The notes under the pieces: model-generated
Told to the model about the DNA's origin: nothing
The model's input: the letters and a program-made list of their open reading frames with translations, nothing else
Databases searched by the model: none
Shown here: positions 1-7,903 of the stretch, piece after piece
Position numbering within the stretch: the stretch's first letter is position 1
How the letters are laid out: every line of letters starts with the position of its first letter
Translations under genes and position numbers: made by a program
Source of the DNA: Chromobacterium sinusclupearum
GTDB lineage: Bacteria; Pseudomonadota; Gammaproteobacteria; Burkholderiales; Chromobacteriaceae
Assembly: GCF_002902845.1 (NCBI RefSeq)
Contig: NZ_PPTF01000060.1
Coordinates: 206,492-258,752, forward strand
Reading direction: 5' to 3'
Length of the DNA stretch: 52,261 nt

Positions 1-298
1 GCCGCTGTTTCTGATCGGCGTCTACGTTTGCGATGTCACCGGCAAAGCGCTGGGCGTGCATGACTATGGCGGCATCGTTTGGGACGAAGTGGTGGGCATG
101 CTGCTGGTGCTGGCCTTTGCGCCAGCCGCCTGGGCGGGCTGGTTGCTGGCTTTCGCGCTGTTCCGGTTATTCGACATCGTCAAGCCATGGCCGATCCGCT
201 GGTTTGATCAGCGTGTCGGCGGCGGTTTCGGCGTGATGATCGACGATGTGATCGCCGCTTTGTTCGCGATCGCCGTGCAGGCGCTGATCTGGCGCTGA
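1..298 (+). CDS. pgpA: Phosphatidylglycerophosphatase A, C-terminal part
   Basis: This inner-membrane enzyme removes the phosphate from phosphatidylglycerol phosphate to give phosphatidylglycerol. Only the C-terminal ~98 residues are present, because the frame is already open at base 2. The recognisable PgpA signatures are HDYGGIVWDEVVG, then a hydrophobic stretch, then FRLFDIVKPWPIRWFD, and the closing GGFGVMIDDVIAALFA, which carries the acidic pair typical of the family. The last hydrophobic segment (AALFAIAVQALIW) is a membrane helix at the C terminus. It ends with TGA at 296-298. Family assignment is by recognised motifs and is firm; the start lies outside the window. Confidence 0.93.
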   Translation, partial: PLFLIGVYVCDVTGKALGVHDYGGIVWDEVVGMLLVLAFAPAAWAGWLLAFALFRLFDIVKPWPIRWFDQRVGGGFGVMIDDVIAALFAIAVQALIWR

Positions 299-462
299 TT
301 TAGCGCGGGGCTAGGCATGCCCGCTGCCGCCGCGCCGGTAAAACCGTTACAATTCGGACATAAAGTGACAGGCGGCTTGGCGGATGCATCCCATCATCAG
401 GCTGCCATGAATAATACTGCCGCGCGCCAGGCGCGGGCGGATTCGATTCGGGGTTTGCGATT

Positions 463-3400
463 GTGTGGTTTGTAGTCATTGCGTTGGTATTGCTGGGGCT
501 GGCCGGCTGGCTGATCAAGAGCGGCCGGATGCCGCTGGACCGCTTGAAGCAAAAGCTGGATAGTGTGCTCGGCGTGGAGGGGCGCGCCGAGCGTTACGAG
601 CCGGATTATTTCGCAGAAGAAGCCGAGCGGCCGTCGGAAGATGAGCCTGCCATGGCGCCGAAGCCTCCCCGCGAGCCAGCGGCGCAGGTCGCGGCTGCGG
701 AGCCGTCACGCGCCGCGCCCGCTACGCCTGAGCCGCCGCTCGCCACGCCGCGGCCCGCTCCCCGTCAGCGTCCGGCCCCATTCCATGCCAGCGCGGAAAA
801 GCCCCGCGAAACCATCACGTTGCCTAAGCGGCGGCCGCCGCAGTTCAGCGCTCCGCCAGCGGATCTGCCGACGCTGGAGCTTTCCCGCGAGCACCGCAAG
901 AAGCCACGCCAGCAGCCGCGCCTGCCCGAGTCCAGTGATCTGCCGGTAATCGGCCTGTCTGAAATGCAAAGCAATATGCGGCAGGATTATCGACGCCGCC
1001 AACGCGTGCGCGGCATCGAGCCGGCGGGCAAGGATGAGAAACCCTTGCCGACGATAGCCAGCCAGGAAGTGCGCGCCGCCGTGGCCAATCTGCATGCGCA
1101 TCGGCGCGCTCCCGAACCTGCCCCCAGGCCGCTGCCGCCGGTGGAGCTGGTGCCGATTCCGCGATCCAAACCGGAGGCCAAGCCGGAGCCGGTCCGCCCC
1201 CTGGTGGTGTTGGAGCACTTGCGCAAGCCGGAACCGGCGGCGCCGAGAATCAGCGCAGACCCTATATGGCGCATCACGCCGACCGAGACGCCGCCACAGC
1301 CTGCCCAAGCCACTCCCGGAGATGCCGCTCCTCGCGAGCCGATTGTAGTCAACGCAACGCCGCAGGCTGAAAGTGGAGCCGAGCCAGCGCTGCAGTCGCC
1401 GATGCCCCTCCAGGTCGAGGCAGACGGCGCCTCCGCCGAGCCTTGGCCGGTGTTGGGCGCGATTGATGAATCCTCTGTTCAAGAGCAGGCGGCGGAGCCG
1501 CAGCCCGCCGCATCGGAGGCCGTTGCCCGTATGGACGGTGATGTTGAGGCCGCGCTCGAGCCGACGACGTTTGAGCCATCGGTGGCTCCGGGACTGGCAC
1601 CGCTGCCGGCGCCTGTGGCGTCGGAGCGCGTCGAGACGACGGCCATGCGCACGCCGTGGCGCTGGCCGCAGACCCGCGAGGTGTTGCCGTCGCCATCTGA
1701 CGTCAAGCCGGAAAGTGAGCGGAAAGCCCCCGCGCCCGCGGGTATCGAACCTGCCGCCCCGACCCTGGCGGCGGCTGCCTCCAGCCTGGCTGCCACGCCC
1801 ATGCCGTGGGTGCTGATGGAGGCGCCGGTAGTTGAGCCGGCATCGGAGCCTGAGGCGGACGTTCCGTCGCAGGCTGAAGCCATCTCGGAAACTGCGCCGC
1901 AACCGCTTGCCGTCGCCACATCCGCCGAAGAAGAAGGGGCTGCTCCGGTGGCTGAAGCCGAGCCCGCTGTTTCTTTGCCCTGGGTCTTGATCGACAAGCC
2001 GGCCGCTGCGATGCCGGCGCCCGTTGCCGACAACGCGCCGCAATCGGAGTCGGCGCTTGCGCCGGAGCCGGTCCCGCGGTCAAGCTACGATGACGCCATG
2101 CTGCCGGGCTTGGATTTGCTGCGGCCGGCCGATGGCGTCCAGGAAGCGTGCAGCCAGGACGAATTGATCGAACGCGGCATCGTGATCGAGGAGAAGTGCG
2201 CCGAGTTCAAGGTCAAGGTGAGCGTGGTGGATGCTTACGCCGGCCCGGTGATCACCCGTTACGAGGTGGAGCCGGCGGTGGGCGTGCGCGGCAATCAGGT
2301 GGTGAACCTGATGAAAGACCTGTCGCGCGCGCTGGGCCTGGCATCGATCCGCGTGGTGGAAACCATACCGGGCAAGACCTGCATGGGGCTGGAGTTGCCG
2401 AATCCCAAGCGGCAGATGATCCGCCTGTCGGAAATCTTCTGCGCCGACGTGTTTCAGCAGAATGCCTCGCGCTTGACCTTGGCGCTGGGCAAGGACATCA
2501 CCGGCGAGCCGGTGGTGATGGATCTGGCCAAGGCGCCGCACCTGCTGGTGGCGGGCACCACCGGCTCCGGCAAGTCGGTGGGCGTCAACGCGATGATTCT
2601 GTCCATGCTGTACAAGGCCACGCCGGATGAAGTGCGCTTCATCATGATCGACCCGAAGATGCTGGAATTGTCGGTCTACAACGATATTCCGCACCTGCTG
2701 GCGCCGGTGGTGACCGATATGAAGCTGGCCGCCAACGCGCTCAACTGGTGCGTGGGCGAGATGGAGCGCCGCTATCGGCTGATGAGCGCCATGGGCGTGC
2801 GCAATCTGGCCGGCTACAACCAGAAGGTGGCGGAAGCCGCGGCAGCCGGGCGGCGCATCGACAATCCGTTCAGCCTGACGCCGGAAACGCCGGAGCCATT
2901 GGACAAGCTGCCTTTCATCGTGGTGGTGGTCGACGAGTTTGCCGACTTGATGATGGTGGCCGGCAAGAAGATCGAGGAGTTGATCGCGCGCCTGGCGCAG
3001 AAGGCCCGCGCCGCCGGCATCCACCTGATTCTGGCCACTCAGCGGCCTTCGGTGGACGTGATCACCGGCCTGATCAAGGCCAATATTCCGACGCGGATCG
3101 CCTTCCAGGTGTCCAGCAAGGTGGATAGCCGGACCATTCTGGACCAGATGGGCGCCGAATCGCTGCTGGGACAGGGCGACATGCTGTTCCTGCCGCCCGG
3201 CACCGGCTATCCGCAGCGCGTGCACGGGGCCTTCGTCACCGACGACGAAGTGCATGCCGTGGTGGAGCACTTGAAGCAGTTTGGCGAGCCGGATTATGTA
3301 GAAGGCTTGCTGACCGGAGAAAGCGAAGCGGACGAGGAGTCGGCCGCCGCCACCGCCAAGGCGCAGGCGGCGACGGAAACCGACCCGCTGTACGATGAGG

Positions 3401-3576
3401 CGGTGGAGATCGTGCTGCGCACGCGCAAACCGTCTATTTCGGGCGTGCAGCGCCATCTGCGCATCGGCTACAACCGCGCGGCTCGGCTGATCGAGGAAAT
3501 GGAAGCCGCCGGCATCGTCAGCCCGATGGAAAGCAATGGCAACCGGACCGTGCTGGTGCCGCAAAGGGACTTCTAA
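463..3576 (+). CDS. ftsK: FtsK/SpoIIIE DNA translocase paralogue with one membrane helix and a very long linker
   Basis: A hexameric ATPase expected to pump double-stranded DNA at the septum during chromosome segregation. The start is GTG at 463; no in-frame upstream start exists and the Shine-Dalgarno is weak. Residues ~2-18 form one membrane helix, unlike the usual four. Residues ~40-550 are a Pro/Ala/Glu-rich low-complexity linker containing a repeated 'MPWVLMEAP / LPWVLIDKP' type segment. The motor follows: Walker A GTTGSGKS at 698-705 (K704) and Walker [10 protein letters not shown] with D824/E825. The C-terminal gamma winged helix (about the last 65 residues) has the [18 protein letters not shown] pattern, so recognition of KOPS-type sequences is possible. 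A canonical four-helix FtsK is at 16977-19289 on the other strand; the two motors are close paralogues while their N termini are unrelated. Confidence 0.93.
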   Translation: MWFVVIALVLLGLAGWLIKSGRMPLDRLKQKLDSVLGVEGRAERYEPDYFAEEAERPSEDEPAMAPKPPREPAAQVAAAEPSRAAPATPEPPLATPRPAPRQRPAPFHASAEKPRETITLPKRRPPQFSAPPADLPTLELSREHRKKPRQQPRLPESSDLPVIGLSEMQSNMRQDYRRRQRVRGIEPAGKDEKPLPTIASQEVRAAVANLHAHRRAPEPAPRPLPPVELVPIPRSKPEAKPEPVRPLVVLEHLRKPEPAAPRISADPIWRITPTETPPQPAQATPGDAAPREPIVVNATPQAESGAEPALQSPMPLQVEADGASAEPWPVLGAIDESSVQEQAAEPQPAASEAVARMDGDVEAALEPTTFEPSVAPGLAPLPAPVASERVETTAMRTPWRWPQTREVLPSPSDVKPESERKAPAPAGIEPAAPTLAAAASSLAATPMPWVLMEAPVVEPASEPEADVPSQAEAISETAPQPLAVATSAEEEGAAPVAEAEPAVSLPWVLIDKPAAAMPAPVADNAPQSESALAPEPVPRSSYDDAMLPGLDLLRPADGVQEACSQDELIERGIVIEEKCAEFKVKVSVVDAYAGPVITRYEVEPAVGVRGNQVVNLMKDLSRALGLASIRVVETIPGKTCMGLELPNPKRQMIRLSEIFCADVFQQNASRLTLALGKDITGEPVVMDLAKAPHLLVAGTTGSGKSVGVNAMILSMLYKATPDEVRFIMIDPKMLELSVYNDIPHLLAPVVTDMKLAANALNWCVGEMERRYRLMSAMGVRNLAGYNQKVAEAAAAGRRIDNPFSLTPETPEPLDKLPFIVVVVDEFADLMMVAGKKIEELIARLAQKARAAGIHLILATQRPSVDVITGLIKANIPTRIAFQVSSKVDSRTILDQMGAESLLGQGDMLFLPPGTGYPQRVHGAFVTDDEVHAVVEHLKQFGEPDYVEGLLTGESEADEESAAATAKAQAATETDPLYDEAVEIVLRTRKPSISGVQRHLRIGYNRAARLIEEMEAAGIVSPMESNGNRTVLVPQRDF

Positions 3577-3596
3577 GCTGTCTGGCTGGCCAAGCA

Positions 3597-3622
3597 AAAG
3601 CGCACCCTCGGGTGCGCTTTTT
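3597..3622 (+). terminator. Rho-independent terminator after the ftsK paralogue
   Basis: An inverted repeat (AAAAGCGCACC / GGTGCGCTTTT) with a tiny loop is followed by a run of six T. It lies 20 bases after the ftsK stop. Read on the minus strand it also forms a hairpin with a short T run, so it can serve the convergent gene at 3646-4125. Confidence 0.85.
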
Positions 3623-3645
3623 TCATGGCTGCCGCAGAGGCGGGC

Positions 3646-4125
3646 TTACGGCCACAGCTGGCAGTATTCGGTATTCGCTTCGTAGTTGCCGCTGACCGAA
3701 CCATCGGCATTGATCTTCTTGACCCAGCCATTGGGCTGGCGGCGAGTGGGCTGCGCGCCGCAATTGGTATGCACCCAGTGGATGCCGACGCCGCTGGTAT
3801 ACAGCTGGCCGCACAGTTGCAGGCGGTCGCCGGCCTGGATGGTGTTCAGCGGGTACGGCACGTCTTCGCCGGCGGAGTCATAACCGGAGGCGAATACATT
3901 GTCCATGGCTACGTCATAGGTGCGGCCGTCTTGGTCCGCTTTCAGGCGGACGTGGGTGTGCGACAGCTCCACGCCATTCAGGTTCTGGCCATAGGCATAG
4001 CTGGGGCCGCTCACCACGGTGCCGGTCAGGTAGCTGCCGGCGGCAGCGCGGCAGTCGGATTTGGCGTCGGCCAGGGCGGCCAGGGGCAGGGCGAGCAGAC
4101 AGGCAGCAAGAACGAGTTTCTTCAC
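3646..4125 (-). CDS. Small secreted protein resembling the DUF3465 family
   Basis: 159 residues with a cleavable signal peptide (VKKLVLAACLLALPLAALA, cut near residue 19). I chose the GTG start at 4125 because AAGGA sits seven bases upstream and the signal peptide begins there; an in-frame ATG at 4155 would add ten charged residues. The mature part has an HTH pattern, an LQLCGQLY strand, and a GIHWVHTNCG...PNGW block near the C terminus. As I remember DUF3465, a His-Trp-x-His block followed by Gly-Trp is its hallmark. Four cysteines in the exported region could form disulfides. Function is unknown. It stands alone, convergent with the ftsK paralogue. Confidence 0.7.
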   Translation of the reverse strand: MKKLVLAACLLALPLAALADAKSDCRAAAGSYLTGTVVSGPSYAYGQNLNGVELSHTHVRLKADQDGRTYDVAMDNVFASGYDSAGEDVPYPLNTIQAGDRLQLCGQLYTSGVGIHWVHTNCGAQPTRRQPNGWVKKINADGSVSGNYEANTEYCQLWP

Positions 4126-4273
4126 GACATGATCCTTTGCGGTTATGAATGACATTGTTTTAATGCGCGGCCATTCTAGTGGCAATCAGTCGTGATTGTG
4201 TTGCAGCTTTAAGAAGACATGTGAATTTGTATTTCAAGCGGTTTGCAATGCGTGCTTGGCGCGGCAGCAACAA

Positions 4274-4298
4274 AAAAGCGCGCCAGAGGCGCGCTTTT
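4274..4298 (-). terminator. Bidirectional hairpin terminator
   Basis: The perfect stem AAAAGCGCGCC / GGCGCGCTTTT has a three-base loop. On the minus strand it is followed by TT, giving a six-T run, and sits about 20 bases after the stop of the small membrane protein gene. Confidence 0.75.
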
Positions 4299-4319
4299 GC
4301 GGGACAAGACGCGATGGGA

Positions 4320-4457
4320 TCAGCGGCGGCGACGAGTTTGCTCGTCAGTCCGGATGCGGATCGGCACCAGCTTTCCTTGCTGTTGAACCGGGGTAGCCAG
4401 CAATTTGGCGACAGCGATCACCGCAATGAACAGGGCGGCTAAAAGAAGGATTTGCAT
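4320..4457 (-). CDS. Small single-pass membrane protein (45 residues), unknown function
   Basis: Begins MQILLLAALFIAVIAVAKLL, one membrane helix covering residues ~2-20. A short basic tail follows, ending in four arginines. The ATG at 4457 is preceded by a good GGGGAG Shine-Dalgarno seven bases upstream, and a hairpin terminator follows the stop. These two signals are why I regard this short frame as real. An upstream in-frame ATG at 4523 has no such site and would place a hydrophilic leader before the helix. I recognise no family. It is likely a monocistronic inner-membrane microprotein. Confidence 0.6.
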   Translation of the reverse strand: MQILLLAALFIAVIAVAKLLATPVQQQGKLVPIRIRTDEQTRRRR

Positions 4458-4572
4458 GGTATGACTCCCCGTGGCTGAATCCGAGGCGGGTTTCGGATCA
4501 TGTGTGGCCGCCTCTGAGTTCATTCTGGGCTACAACTTGCTTGGGACTCAAGCAAAAATTTGTGTGCCGACG

Positions 4573-5769
4573 TTAATTTTTGACCGGAGCGGCGGTTTTT
4601 TTCAGATCGCGCATCGCTTGGTCCAGTCCAGCCAGCGTGAGCGGATGCATTCGTTCTCCCATCAGCTGCTTCAGCATGCTCACAGACTGGGTGTAGGGCC
4701 AGGCTTCTTCGGCCAAGGGGTTGAGCCAGACGGCGTGTTTGAAGTGCTCCAGCAGCCGGCGCAGCCAGACTTCGCCGGATTCCTCGTTCATGTGCTCGAC
4801 GCTGCCGCCGGGGAAGGTGATTTCGTACGGACTCATGCTGGCGTCGCCGACGATGATCAGCTTGTAGTCGCGGCCGAAGGTGTGGATCAGATCCCAGGTG
4901 GGGAAGCGTTGGCTGTGGCGGCGGTTGTTGTCCTTCCATACCGATTCGTAGACGCAGTTGTGGAAGTAGAAATACTCCAGGTGCTTGAATTCGGTCTTTA
5001 CGGCGGAAAACAGTTCCTCGCAGGCGCGGATATGGTCGTCCATCGAGCCGCCCACGTCGAACAGCACAAGAACCTTGACGCTATTGTGCTGTTCGCGCTG
5101 CATCTTGATATCCAGCATGCCGGCCTTGCGAGCGGTGGCGGCGATGGTGGCGTCGAGATCCAGCACTTCTTCGGCGCCGTCGCGGGCAAACTCGCGCAGC
5201 CGGCGCAGCGCCAGTTTGATGTTGCGGGTGCCTAATTCCGTCTTGTCGTCGAAGTTGCGGAATTCGCGCTGGTCCCACACCTTCACCGCGCGGCGGTGGC
5301 GCGACTGGTTCTGGCCTATGCGCACGCCCTCCGGGTTATAGCCCCAGGCGCCGAACGGGCTGGTGCCGCCGGTGCCTATCCACTTGTTGCCGCCCTGGTG
5401 GCGTTCCTTTTGCTCCTCCAGCCGCTGGCGCAGGGTTTCCATCAGCTTGTCCCAGCCCATGGCCTGCAGCTGCCGCTTTTCTTCTTCGCTGAGATATTTT
5501 TCCACCTGCTTGCGCAGCCAGTCCTCGGGAATGGCGCGCTGCAGGTCATCCAGCGCCATTTCCAGCCCCTGGAAGTGATGGCCGAACACTTGGTCGAAGC
5601 GGTCGAAGTATTTTTCGTCCTTGACCAGGGCGGCCCGCGACAGATAGTAAAACTCATCCAGATTGCCGAAGGCGACATTGCGTTGCAGCGCCTCCAACAG
5701 CAGCAGGAATTCTTTCAGGGTGACCGGCAGGCCGGCATTGCGCAGCGCGTAAAAGAAATCGATCAGCAT
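4573..5769 (-). CDS. CoxE-like VWA-domain protein
   Basis: 398 residues. The N-terminal ~200 residues are helical and charged (starting MLIDFFYALRNAGLPVTLKE), typical of bacterial VWA/CoxE-like proteins. The C-terminal half is a von Willebrand A fold. Its metal-site motif reads LFDVGGSMD at 236-244 (D238) instead of the strict DxSxS; this variant is common in the CoxE-like group as I know it. Such proteins usually work with a MoxR-type AAA+ ATPase to mature or remodel client complexes, but no MoxR gene is adjacent here. No strong Shine-Dalgarno is visible at the ATG. The specific client is unknown. Confidence 0.85.
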   Translation of the reverse strand: MLIDFFYALRNAGLPVTLKEFLLLLEALQRNVAFGNLDEFYYLSRAALVKDEKYFDRFDQVFGHHFQGLEMALDDLQRAIPEDWLRKQVEKYLSEEEKRQLQAMGWDKLMETLRQRLEEQKERHQGGNKWIGTGGTSPFGAWGYNPEGVRIGQNQSRHRRAVKVWDQREFRNFDDKTELGTRNIKLALRRLREFARDGAEEVLDLDATIAATARKAGMLDIKMQREQHNSVKVLVLFDVGGSMDDHIRACEELFSAVKTEFKHLEYFYFHNCVYESVWKDNNRRHSQRFPTWDLIHTFGRDYKLIIVGDASMSPYEITFPGGSVEHMNEESGEVWLRRLLEHFKHAVWLNPLAEEAWPYTQSVSMLKQLMGERMHPLTLAGLDQAMRDLKKTAAPVKN

Positions 5770-5952
5770 GGAGTCAGGCGATGGCTAGAGTGGCGATACT
5801 GCCGACGATGATACTACGGACGAGGCCGCGTGGCTGTTTGGACTGAGACATAAGCGGCCGGCATAGTGACAGGCGAGGGGGCTGGTGCTAATCTAGGCTA
5901 GAGCGCGAACTCTAAACGGTTGTTCGGCTCTTGCAAGCAAGAAGGATCATAC

Positions 5953-7383
5953 ATGGACGCCATCAAAATGCCCACAGAAGCCGAGAGCGCGCTGCTCGAG
6001 TCGTTTTCCCGGCTCAAGGCCGTCGCGCGGGCGGCGCCGTATCCGTCAGCGGAAACCCGGCGCGCCTGGCTGGCCGCGTTGGAACGCTTGATGCAGGAAA
6101 ACCGCCAGGCGCTGGTTGACGCCGTCAGCCGCGATTTCGGTCATCGCAGCGATGTGGAAACCCGCCTGGCGGAGCTCTTCCCTTCACTGGAAGGAGTGCG
6201 CCATGCCCGTCGCCATTTGCGAACCTGGATGAAGCCACGCCGCCGCAGCGTTTCCATCTGGTTCCAACCGGCCAGCGCCAGCGTGATTCCGCAGCCGCTG
6301 GGCGTGGTCGGCGTGGTGGTGCCGTGGAATTATCCGCTGTTTCTGTCTTTTGGCCCTGTCGCCGCTGCGCTGGCGGCAGGCAACCGAGTCATGGTCAAGA
6401 TGTCCGAATACACGCCGGCCACGGGCGAGCTGCTGCAAAAGCTGGCGCGGCAGTATTTCGGCGATGATCTGCTGACGGTGGTGAATGGCGACGCCGAGCT
6501 GGCCCAGGCCTTCACCCGGCTGCCGTTCGATCATCTGCTGTTCACCGGTTCCACCGCGGTAGGCCGCCATGTGATGCGCGCGGCGGCAGAAAACCTGACG
6601 CCGGTGACGCTGGAGCTTGGAGGCAAGTCTCCGGCGCTGGTGGCGCGCGGCGCCAATCTCAAACGCGCGGCGGAAGCCATCGTCGCCGGCAAGATGCTGA
6701 ACGCCGGGCAGACCTGCGTGGCGCCGGATTATCTGCTGGTCAATGCCAAGGATTGCGAGGCGCTGCTCGAGGAGATCCGCGCCGCCGCCAAGCGCATGTA
6801 TCCGACGCTGGCGGACAACCCGGATTACAGCGCCATCGTCAATCAACGGCATTACAGCCGGCTGCAATGCTGGTTGGATGCCGCCCGCCAGGCCGGGGCC
6901 CGCATCGAGAGCCTGAGCCCCGACGGCGAGGCGGCGGAGGGCAGCCGCAAGCTGCCGTTGACGCTGGTGCAAAACTGCCCGGATGACTGCGAGTTGATGC
7001 GCGAGGAGATTTTTGGCCCCATCCTGCCGGTGGTCAGCTACGACAAGTTCGACGAGGCGCTGGCCTATATCAACGCCCGGCCGCGGCCGCTGGCCTTGTA
7101 TTTGTTCGACGATGACGCTTTGCGCGTCGAGCGGGTGCTGAAAGAAACGGTTTCAGGCGGCGTCAGCGTCAACGACACCCTGCTGCATGTGGTGCAGGAG
7201 AGCCTGCCGTTCGGCGGCGTTGGCCCTTCCGGCATGGGGCATTACCATGGGCGCGAGGGTTTTCTGACCTTTTCCAAGCTCAAGCCGGTATTCCGGCAGA
7301 GCCGTCTGGCCGGCACCTGGATGACCCGGCCGCCTTATGGCCGCCTGGTGGAGTGGATGTTGAAGTTGATGTTGCGGCGCTGA
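5953..7383 (+). CDS. NAD(P)-dependent aldehyde dehydrogenase, coniferyl-aldehyde dehydrogenase type
   Basis: Oxidises aldehydes to acids. 476 residues from ATG at 5953, which has AAGGA upstream; an in-frame TTG at 5920 is less likely. Family hallmarks are the cofactor-fold PWNYPLFL motif, FTGSTAVGRH, the general base in LELGGKSPAL (E221) and the catalytic cysteine in NAGQTCVAP (C255). The C-terminal LPFGGVGPSGMGHYHG motif is also present. The membrane-tending C terminus (GRLVEWMLKLMLRR) resembles the CalB/long-chain branch. It is followed after one base by the Tat-signal gene and then a GMC oxidoreductase. This suggests a pathway from alcohol (GMC) to aldehyde to acid. Substrate chain length cannot be read from the sequence. 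Confidence 0.92.
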   Translation: MDAIKMPTEAESALLESFSRLKAVARAAPYPSAETRRAWLAALERLMQENRQALVDAVSRDFGHRSDVETRLAELFPSLEGVRHARRHLRTWMKPRRRSVSIWFQPASASVIPQPLGVVGVVVPWNYPLFLSFGPVAAALAAGNRVMVKMSEYTPATGELLQKLARQYFGDDLLTVVNGDAELAQAFTRLPFDHLLFTGSTAVGRHVMRAAAENLTPVTLELGGKSPALVARGANLKRAAEAIVAGKMLNAGQTCVAPDYLLVNAKDCEALLEEIRAAAKRMYPTLADNPDYSAIVNQRHYSRLQCWLDAARQAGARIESLSPDGEAAEGSRKLPLTLVQNCPDDCELMREEIFGPILPVVSYDKFDEALAYINARPRPLALYLFDDDALRVERVLKETVSGGVSVNDTLLHVVQESLPFGGVGPSGMGHYHGREGFLTFSKLKPVFRQSRLAGTWMTRPPYGRLVEWMLKLMLRR

Positions 7384-7384
7384 C

Positions 7385-7903
7385 ATGCCAAGCAGACGAC
7401 AGTTTTTGCAGACGGGCGCGCTGGGCGCGGCGGCCTTGGCGCTGGCAGGCTATCTGGCGGCGCCGGCAGTCGAAGACTCGGCTCAAACGGAATGGGGCGC
7501 GCTGCGCTGGCTGCGGCCGGCGGATGCGCAGATCATCGCCGCGCTGGCGCCGGTGATGCTGGGGCTTCGTGACCTGCCGCTGGCCGCCGTTGTCGCGGGC
7601 GTGGACCAGGCGGTGGCCGGACTGCCGCCGGCCAGCCGCGACGAAGTGCGGCAGCTGTTTGATCTGTTGGGCAATCGTTGGGCAAGGCGTTGGCTGGCCG
7701 GCGTGCCCGCGCCGTGGGGGCAGGCTGCGCCGGATGCGCTGGCCAGCTTTCTGCAAAGCTGGCGCAACAGCCGCTTTCTGCTGCTGCGCAGCGCCTATCA
7801 AGGACTCCATCAATTGATCAATGCCGCCTGGTATGGAAACCCGGCAAGCTGGGCGGCCATAGGCTATCAGCAGCCTGCCATGGTGATGGAGCGTTTGCCG
7901 TGA
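7385..7903 (+). CDS. Tat-signal small subunit companion of a GMC oxidoreductase
   Basis: 172 residues starting with a twin-arginine leader, MPSRRQFLQTGALGAAALAL. The RR-x-F-L pattern and hydrophobic h-region predict folded export or periplasmic anchoring. The remainder is helical with no recognisable catalytic motif. It resembles the small gluconate 2-dehydrogenase subunit 3-like partners found with GMC flavoproteins. It lies between the aldehyde dehydrogenase (1-base gap) and the GMC gene, whose GTG start overlaps its TGA stop, so translation is probably coupled. The likely role is partner or export escort for the flavoprotein, which has no signal peptide of its own. This role is inferred from context. 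Confidence 0.75.
   Translation: MPSRRQFLQTGALGAAALALAGYLAAPAVEDSAQTEWGALRWLRPADAQIIAALAPVMLGLRDLPLAAVVAGVDQAVAGLPPASRDEVRQLFDLLGNRWARRWLAGVPAPWGQAAPDALASFLQSWRNSRFLLLRSAYQGLHQLINAAWYGNPASWAAIGYQQPAMVMERLP

Noticed and set aside
706..2043. 445-codon antisense frame over the FtsK linker
   Set aside because: Arg/Gly-rich translation from the complementary strand of a Pro/Ala/Glu-rich linker; no motif.
2080..3597. 505-codon open frame antisense to the ftsK paralogue
   Set aside because: It is a by-product of high-GC codon use opposite a confident gene. It has His/Gln/Arg-rich low-complexity translation, no ribosome site and no family match.
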